A DNA stretch of 11,553 nt from positions 1 through 11,553 of the forward strand of contig JADGHD010000096.1 in NCBI GenBank assembly GCA_019689615.1, written 5' to 3'. Positions within the stretch are counted from its first letter, which is position 1. Each line of letters opens with the position of its first letter. A model generated the notes under the pieces. The model was not told the origin of the DNA. It was given only the letters and a program-made list of their open reading frames with translations, and made no database searches. The DNA is from Frankia sp. (GTDB taxonomy: Bacteria; Actinomycetota; Actinomycetes; Frankiales; Frankiaceae). Positions 7,390-11,553 of this stretch are shown here, in pieces. The translations under genes were made by a program, and so were the position numbers.

Positions 7390-7892
7390 CAAGCCCGTCG
7401 CCATCCGCATCCTCGGCCCCGCTCCCGGTGCCGGAAACCGCCTCCTCGTTCCGGGTGGCAGCGGTGTCCGGAATGCGGGCAGACCACCTCGCTGCCCTGG
7501 CCGGCTGCGCCCGGGAGCTGAGCTTCGAGCCGGGCCAGGTGCTCTTCCGGGAAGGCGGCGTGGCCGACACGCTCTACCTGATCCGCTCGGGGACCGTCGC
7601 GCTCGAGATGTTCGTGCCGGCCCGTGGCTCGATCAGCATCGACACGGTCGGCGCCGGCGACCTCGTCGGCTGGTCCTGGCTCTTCCCGCCCTACCGGCTG
7701 CAGTTCGACGCCCGGGCGCTCACGGCCGTGACGGCGGGCGCCGTCGATGCCGCCTGTCTGCGAACCCGGATGGCGCAGGACCCGGAGTTGGCCGCTGACC
7801 TGTTGTTCCACCTCGCGCAGGTGCTCGCCGGGCGCCTGTCGGCAACCAGGATGAGGCTGCTCGATGTCTACCGGAACCCGGCCGAGCGCTGA
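7386..7892 (+). CDS. cyclic-nucleotide-binding-domain protein within the hydrogenase operon
   Basis: A 168-aa protein consisting of one Crp-type cyclic-nucleotide-binding (CNB) beta-roll and a C-terminal helix. CNB features: LSFEPGQVLFREGGVADTLYLIRSGTVAL-type strands over about residues 45-73, then VGAGDLVGWSWLFPPY (88-103). The phosphate-binding cassette is degenerate: where cAMP receptors have GE...RS/T, this reads GWSWLFPPYRLQFDARA, so classical cAMP binding is doubtful. There is no helix-turn-helix after the C-helix, so it cannot be a Crp-type transcription factor on its own. It starts at ATG 7386, overlapping the hydB stop by 4 nt, and its end overlaps the gamma-subunit start by 29 nt. 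This strict coupling suggests it works with the enzyme as a regulatory or structural partner; that role is inferred. The first 20 residues are Ser/Pro/Ala-rich. Confidence 0.85.
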
Positions 7893-8778
7893 GGCGGCGC
7901 TGCCGGCCACGGCGCCCTTGTCGTCCTCGCCGGCCGCGCCGGCCGCACCGGTCGTCGCAGAGATGACGCCGCGGCCGTTCCGGGTGGTCGACCGGGTTCG
8001 GGAGACGCCGGACACCTGGACCCTGCGCCTGGTGCCCGACGACGGCGGCCCCACGATCGACGCGGTACCCGGCCAGTTCACGATGGTCTACGCCTTCGGC
8101 GTCGGCGAGGTCCCGGTGTCGGTCTCCGCCGTCCCGTCCGACGGTGTGCCGCTGACCCACACGGTGCGGGCCGTCGGAGCGGTGACCGAGGCGATCTGCG
8201 CCGCGAAGCCCGGTGACGTGCTCGGCGTGCGCGGTCCGTTCGGTCGCGGCTGGCCGCTGGACCAAGCGGTGGGCCGCGACGTCCTGGTCATCGCCGGCGG
8301 GCTGGGGCTCGCCCCGCTGTGGCCGGTCGTCCACGCGCTCGCGCGGCGGGACAGCGCCGGTAGGGCCGCCGCGGTCCTGGTAGGCGGCCGTACGCCAGCC
8401 GACCTGCCGTACCGCGACGAGCTCGCGCGCCTGGCCGCCCAGACCGGTCTGCAGGTCCTGGTGACGGTCGACCGGGCAGATCCAGGCTGGGACGGGCGGG
8501 TAGGCGTGGTCACCGCGCTGCTGCCGGACGCGCGCTTCGACCCGGCGCGCACCGTGGCCTTCCTGTGCGGGCCCGAGGTCATGATGCGGGTCACGGCCGC
8601 CGCGCTCACGGACGCCGGTGTCCCGGCACACCGGGTCCACCTGTCGATGGAACGCAACATGCACTGCGGCATCGGCCACTGCGGCCGCTGCCAGCTCGGC
8701 CCGATGCTGCTCTGCCTGCACGGCCCGGTCTGCGACTACGGCCGGCTAAGCCCGCTCCTCACGATCCGGGAGCTGTAG
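7864..8778 (+). CDS. hydG: [NiFe] hydrogenase group 3b-like, FAD/NAD(P)-binding gamma subunit
   Basis: A 304-aa diaphorase subunit that exchanges electrons between NAD(P)H and the iron-sulfur chain. It has the ferredoxin-NADP reductase fold with a C-terminal [2Fe-2S] domain, as in the dihydroorotate dehydrogenase electron-transfer subunit. The flavin domain runs about 37-135, with EVPVSVSAV in the RxYS flavin position (82-90) and GDVLGVRGPFGRGWPL (117-132). The nucleotide domain has IAGGLGLAPLWPVV (143-156) and FLCGPEVMM (233-241). The cluster motif is C268-x4-C273-x2-C276-x7-C284, with a further C290. I chose ATG 7864 because GGATGAGG lies 8 nt upstream, within the previous gene; this gives an Ala/Pro/Ser-rich N-terminus. 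A later start at M34 (7963) lacks a good ribosome binding site. The stop TAG directly abuts the ATG of the small subunit. NADP(H) versus NAD(H) preference cannot be read with confidence. Confidence 0.92.
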   Translation: MSTGTRPSAEAALPATAPLSSSPAAPAAPVVAEMTPRPFRVVDRVRETPDTWTLRLVPDDGGPTIDAVPGQFTMVYAFGVGEVPVSVSAVPSDGVPLTHTVRAVGAVTEAICAAKPGDVLGVRGPFGRGWPLDQAVGRDVLVIAGGLGLAPLWPVVHALARRDSAGRAAAVLVGGRTPADLPYRDELARLAAQTGLQVLVTVDRADPGWDGRVGVVTALLPDARFDPARTVAFLCGPEVMMRVTAAALTDAGVPAHRVHLSMERNMHCGIGHCGRCQLGPMLLCLHGPVCDYGRLSPLLTIREL

Positions 8779-9579
8779 ATGACCACAAGTCCGCCGGCCA
8801 CCAGTACACAGGCCCCGCCCCGGCCCACGCTCGCCGTCTGGAAGTTCGCCTCCTGCGACGGCTGCCAGCTGACCCTGCTCGACTGCGAGGACGAGCTGCT
8901 CTCACTCGCCGACGCCCTCGACATCGCGGTCTTCGCCGAGGCTTCCAGCGCGGTCGTCGCCGGGCCGTACGACCTGTCCCTGGTCGAGGGTTCGGTCAGC
9001 ACCCCGGAGGATGCCGAGCGGATCCAGCAGATCCGGGCCGCGTCCCGGCGGCTGGTCACGATCGGCGCCTGCGCGACGGCCGGTGGCGTGCAGGCGCTGC
9101 GCGACTTCGCCGACGTGGACGACTTCCTCGCCGCCGTCTACGCCACCCCCGACTACATCTCGACGCTGGCCACGTCCACGCCGATCTCCGCGCACGTCCG
9201 GGTCGACTTCGAGCTGCGTGGCTGCCCGATCGACCGCGGCCAGCTGCTCGAGGTGATCAGCGCCTTCCTCGCCCGCCGCCGCCCGACGATCTCGTCGGCG
9301 TCGGTCTGCACGGAGTGCAAGCGCCGCGGGAACGTGTGCGTCCTGGTTGCCCACGGCACGCCCTGCCTGGGGCCGGTCACCCACGCCGGCTGCGGCGCGC
9401 TCTGCCCGTCGTACAACCGCGGCTGTTACGGCTGCTTCGGCCCGATGGAGAGCCCGAACACCACCTCGCTGATCCGCCAGCTGCGCGTCCTGCGGATGAG
9501 CGACGTGGACATCGACCGGGTCTTCCACACCTTCAACGCCGCCGCTCCGGCGTTCCGCGACGCGGGTGGCCAGCCGTGA
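8779..9579 (+). CDS. hydD: [NiFe] hydrogenase group 3b-like, small (delta) subunit
   Basis: A 266-aa small subunit of a cytosolic [NiFe] hydrogenase, related to the 20-kDa subunit of complex I. It pairs with the large subunit and holds the electron relay. The proximal [4Fe-4S] ligands are C26 and C29 (WKFASCDGCQ), C98 (IGACATAGG) and C149 (RGCP). Eight more cysteines (C177, C180, C187, C196, C205, C209, C216, C219) in CTECKRRGNVC...CYGCFGP are enough for two further clusters, so three in total. There is no twin-arginine signal peptide, unlike exported group 1 and membrane-anchored uptake enzymes, which supports a cytosolic group 3 enzyme. The N-terminal 16 residues are Pro/Thr/Ser-rich. The start ATG follows the TAG of the gamma gene with no gap, and the stop overlaps the large-subunit GTG as GTGA. 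Confidence 0.94.
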   Translation: MTTSPPATSTQAPPRPTLAVWKFASCDGCQLTLLDCEDELLSLADALDIAVFAEASSAVVAGPYDLSLVEGSVSTPEDAERIQQIRAASRRLVTIGACATAGGVQALRDFADVDDFLAAVYATPDYISTLATSTPISAHVRVDFELRGCPIDRGQLLEVISAFLARRRPTISSASVCTECKRRGNVCVLVAHGTPCLGPVTHAGCGALCPSYNRGCYGCFGPMESPNTTSLIRQLRVLRMSDVDIDRVFHTFNAAAPAFRDAGGQP

Positions 9580-10979
9580 CCACGTTCGATCCGCCGGCCG
9601 CCCCGGGCACCCCGGCCGTGCCCACACCCAGGACCACGACGATCGAGCCGCCGCCGCTGACCCGGGTGGAGGGCGAGGGCCGGCTCGTGATCCAAATCCG
9701 GGACGGGCGGGTGGAGCAGGCCCGTCTGCGGATCTTCGAGCCACCGCGGTTCTTCGAGGCCCTGCTCCGCGGCCGGGCGTTCACCGAGCCACCGGACATC
9801 ACATCCCGCATCTGCGGGATCTGCCCCGTCGCCTACCAGATGAGCGCGCTGGCGGCGATCGAGCAGATCTGCGCGGTCGAGGTTGCCGGCCCGCTGGCGG
9901 ACCTGCGCCGCCTGGTCTACTGCGGCGAGTGGATCGAAAGCCACGCGCTGCACGTCTTCCTCCTGCACCTGCCCGACTTCCTCGGGGCCAACAGCGCGCT
10001 GGAGCTGGCCAGCACCCACCGGCGGCACGTGGAGCGGGGCCTGGCCCTCAAGAAGGCCGGGAACGAGCTCATCCGCGTCATCGCCGGCCGCCCGATCCAC
10101 CCGATCAACGCCCGCGTCGGCGGCTGGTACCGCGCGCCGCGCCGCGCCGAGCTCACCGCCCTGCGGCCGGCCCTGGAACAGGCCCGCGAGATCGCCCACG
10201 AGACCGCGCTGTTCGCCGCGACGCTCGACTATCCGGACGACCACCTCGACGCGCCGTTCCTCGCGCTGCGTGCGCCCGGCACCTACGCGATCGAGCGCGG
10301 CCGCGTCGCCGCCACCACCGGCCTCGACATCCCTCCCGGCGAGTTCGGCGAGCACGTCAGGGAGTACCAGGTGCCCTGGTCGAACGCCCTGCACGCGTCC
10401 CTCTCCGACGGCCATCGCCCCGCCAGCGGCGACGATGCCGGGACGGCGGGGGCCGACGCCGGCTCGCCCGATGGCACATCCTATCTGTGTGGGCCGCTGG
10501 CGCGGTTCGCGCTGAACGCCGCCTGGCTGGCCCCGGCCGCCAGCGAGACCGCCGCCGCGGCCGGCCTGCGCGCGCCGGAGCGCAACCCGTTCCGCAGCAT
10601 CCTGGTCCGCTGCGTGGAGATGGTGTACGCCGCCGACGAGGCCATCCGGATCATCGACCGCTACGAGGAACCAGACGAACCGGCACTACCCGTCGAGCCC
10701 CGCGCCGGCACCGGGCACGGCGCGACCGAGGCTCCCCGCGGGCTGCTCTACCACCGGTACACCACCGATGCCGCCGGCACGATCCTCGACGCCCGGATCG
10801 TGCCGCCCACCTCGCAGAACCAGCGCGCCATCGAGGAAGACCTACGCGGGGTCGTCGAGCGCCACCTCGGGCTGCCGGAGCCCGACCTCACCGCGCTGTG
10901 CGAGCGGACGATCCGCAACTACGACCCCTGCATCTCATGTGCTACGCACTTCCTGACTCTGGACATCACCCGCGCCTGA
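9576..10979 (+). CDS. hydA: [NiFe] hydrogenase group 3b-like, large catalytic (alpha) subunit
   Basis: A 467-aa catalytic subunit with the Ni-Fe(CN)2CO centre for reversible H2 oxidation. The L1 motif is RICGICPVAYQMS with C80 and C83; Tyr replaces the His of group 1 enzymes, as expected for group 3. The L2 motif is DPCISCATH with C452 and C455 and the processing residue H458. LTRVEGEGRL carries the conserved E32. The C-terminal peptide after H458 is nine residues (FLTLDITRA), to be removed by the protease after nickel insertion. Two polar low-complexity insertions are visible, at about 278-300 (Gly/Asp/Ala/Ser) and about 366-386 (Pro/Glu/Gly). The start is GTG 9576, overlapping the small-subunit stop by 4 nt; the same frame is open far upstream, but that part overlaps the small and gamma subunits. 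The ribosome binding site is weak (GGGTGG), consistent with translational coupling. Confidence 0.95.
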   Translation: MTTFDPPAAPGTPAVPTPRTTTIEPPPLTRVEGEGRLVIQIRDGRVEQARLRIFEPPRFFEALLRGRAFTEPPDITSRICGICPVAYQMSALAAIEQICAVEVAGPLADLRRLVYCGEWIESHALHVFLLHLPDFLGANSALELASTHRRHVERGLALKKAGNELIRVIAGRPIHPINARVGGWYRAPRRAELTALRPALEQAREIAHETALFAATLDYPDDHLDAPFLALRAPGTYAIERGRVAATTGLDIPPGEFGEHVREYQVPWSNALHASLSDGHRPASGDDAGTAGADAGSPDGTSYLCGPLARFALNAAWLAPAASETAAAAGLRAPERNPFRSILVRCVEMVYAADEAIRIIDRYEEPDEPALPVEPRAGTGHGATEAPRGLLYHRYTTDAAGTILDARIVPPTSQNQRAIEEDLRGVVERHLGLPEPDLTALCERTIRNYDPCISCATHFLTLDITRA

Positions 10980-11473
10980 CGGTCGTCGGCGTCGGCAACC
11001 CCTACCGGGGCGACGACGCCGCCGGCCTGCTGGTCGTCCGGGAACTGGCCGCCGCCGGCCGCTGCCCGCTCGGAACCGAGATCGTCGAGTACCCCGGCGA
11101 GCCGACCGGCCTGCTCTCCGTCTGGGCGGACGCGGGCGCCGCCTGGCTCGTCGACGCGGCGATCTTCGACGCCCCACCCGGCACCGTGCACCGCGCGGTC
11201 ATCACCGAGGACACCCGGGAGGACCTCGACAAGCTCCTGCCACCGGGCCTGCGCGCCTCGTCCACCCACGCGCTCGGCGTTGCCGACGCCCTGCGGCTCG
11301 CGAGCACGTTGTCCCAGCTCCCGCCCCGCCTGGTGATCTACGCAATCCGCGCCGCCGACCTCACCACCGGCGCCGCCATCAGCCCACCGGTGGCCGCGGC
11401 GGTGCGCGAGGTCGTCCCGCTGATCGAGTCCGAGCTCCGCGAGCACGCGCGGCCGAACTCCCCCCGGGCCTGA
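10937..11473 (+). CDS. hydrogenase maturation protease (peptidase M52)
   Basis: A 178-aa endopeptidase that clips the C-terminal tail of the large subunit after nickel insertion. The family signature is VVGVGNPYRGDDAAG (residues 16-30), with an acidic residue in place of the metal-sensing Glu of E. coli HybD. The second conserved acid is in WLVDAAIF, and the metal-binding His is in SSTHALGVADALRLA. The length is normal for the family. ATG 10937 is the only good in-frame start before the signature. It lies 43 nt inside hydA, in the codons for the L2 motif, and has no clear ribosome binding site, so translation is presumably coupled to hydA. Its presence as the last operon gene fits a dedicated protease for this hydrogenase. 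The hyp genes for metal-centre assembly are not in the window. Confidence 0.9.
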   Translation: MCYALPDSGHHPRLTVVGVGNPYRGDDAAGLLVVRELAAAGRCPLGTEIVEYPGEPTGLLSVWADAGAAWLVDAAIFDAPPGTVHRAVITEDTREDLDKLLPPGLRASSTHALGVADALRLASTLSQLPPRLVIYAIRAADLTTGAAISPPVAAAVREVVPLIESELREHARPNSPRA

Positions 11474-11553
11474 CAGCGGTGCTGGCGGCTCCCACGCGGC
11501 TGGGCAGGCGCGCGCACAGCCGACCGGTAAGGGAGGCAGGTGGGGGAGCGGCG
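11474..11553 (+). other. end of window, possible start of a further operon gene
   Basis: The 80 bases after the protease stop contain no hairpin terminator that I can see. AGGGAGG (11530-11536) precedes a GTG at 11540-11542 by three bases, which could start another gene reading off the edge. Only four codons would be visible and the spacing is short, so this is a hint only. Confidence 0.2.

Noticed and set aside
9566..10936. Upstream part of the protease frame, open across the whole large-subunit gene
   Set aside because: It overlaps hydA and translates to Arg/Pro/Ala-rich sequence. The M52 fold begins only after ATG 10937.

Overview
The window looks like the chromosome of a high-GC actinobacterium. 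It is G+C rich throughout, uses GTG starts with strong GGAGG-type ribosome binding sites, and its proteins carry long Pro/Ala/Gly-rich tails and inserts. Frankia or a close relative is my best guess, but that is inference from style and gene content, not from a marker gene.

Left part (1-3148): on the minus strand, an edge-truncated NADP-type 6-phosphogluconate dehydrogenase (gnd) and, upstream of it, a TetR-family repressor gene. The repressor is divergent from a plus-strand cytochrome P450. The 144-bp tetR/P450 divergon holds a TTGACA -35 box and a perfect 9-6-9 inverted repeat lying over the presumed -10 box. That is the arrangement expected of a TetR regulator controlling the P450. The gnd leader contains an exact 27-bp tandem duplication. 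The first 81 bases of the window contain no A or T and translate into something unlike 6-phosphogluconate dehydrogenase, so that edge may be unreliable.

Middle part (3149-5742): a 329-bp intergenic stretch, a stand-alone DprA/Smf-type gene of visibly lower G+C than the hydrogenase genes, then a zinc-independent quinone-oxidoreductase-like MDR gene. Upstream of the dprA-like gene is a match to the actinobacterial RecA_NDp/PafBC DNA-damage promoter (TGTCGGAG-N8-TAGTGT) at the right distance from the start codon. This is the most interesting regulatory signal I found.

Right part (5986-11473): a tightly packed six-gene operon for a cytosolic group 3b-like [NiFe] hydrogenase. The order is iron-sulfur beta subunit, small cyclic-nucleotide-binding-domain protein, FAD/NAD(P)/[2Fe-2S] gamma subunit, small subunit with enough cysteines for three [4Fe-4S] clusters, large catalytic subunit, and M52 maturation protease. 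Every junction overlaps or abuts. The expected electron path runs between H2 at the NiFe site of the large subunit, the clusters of the delta and beta subunits, and NAD(P)H at the flavin of the gamma subunit. No hypABCDEF genes are in the window. The unusual parts are the CNB protein without a DNA-binding domain inside the operon, glycine-rich inserts in the beta subunit, and a protease gene that starts inside the codons for its own substrate's cleavage site.

I found no RNA genes, CRISPR arrays, insertion sequences or att sites, and no clearly new multi-gene system.
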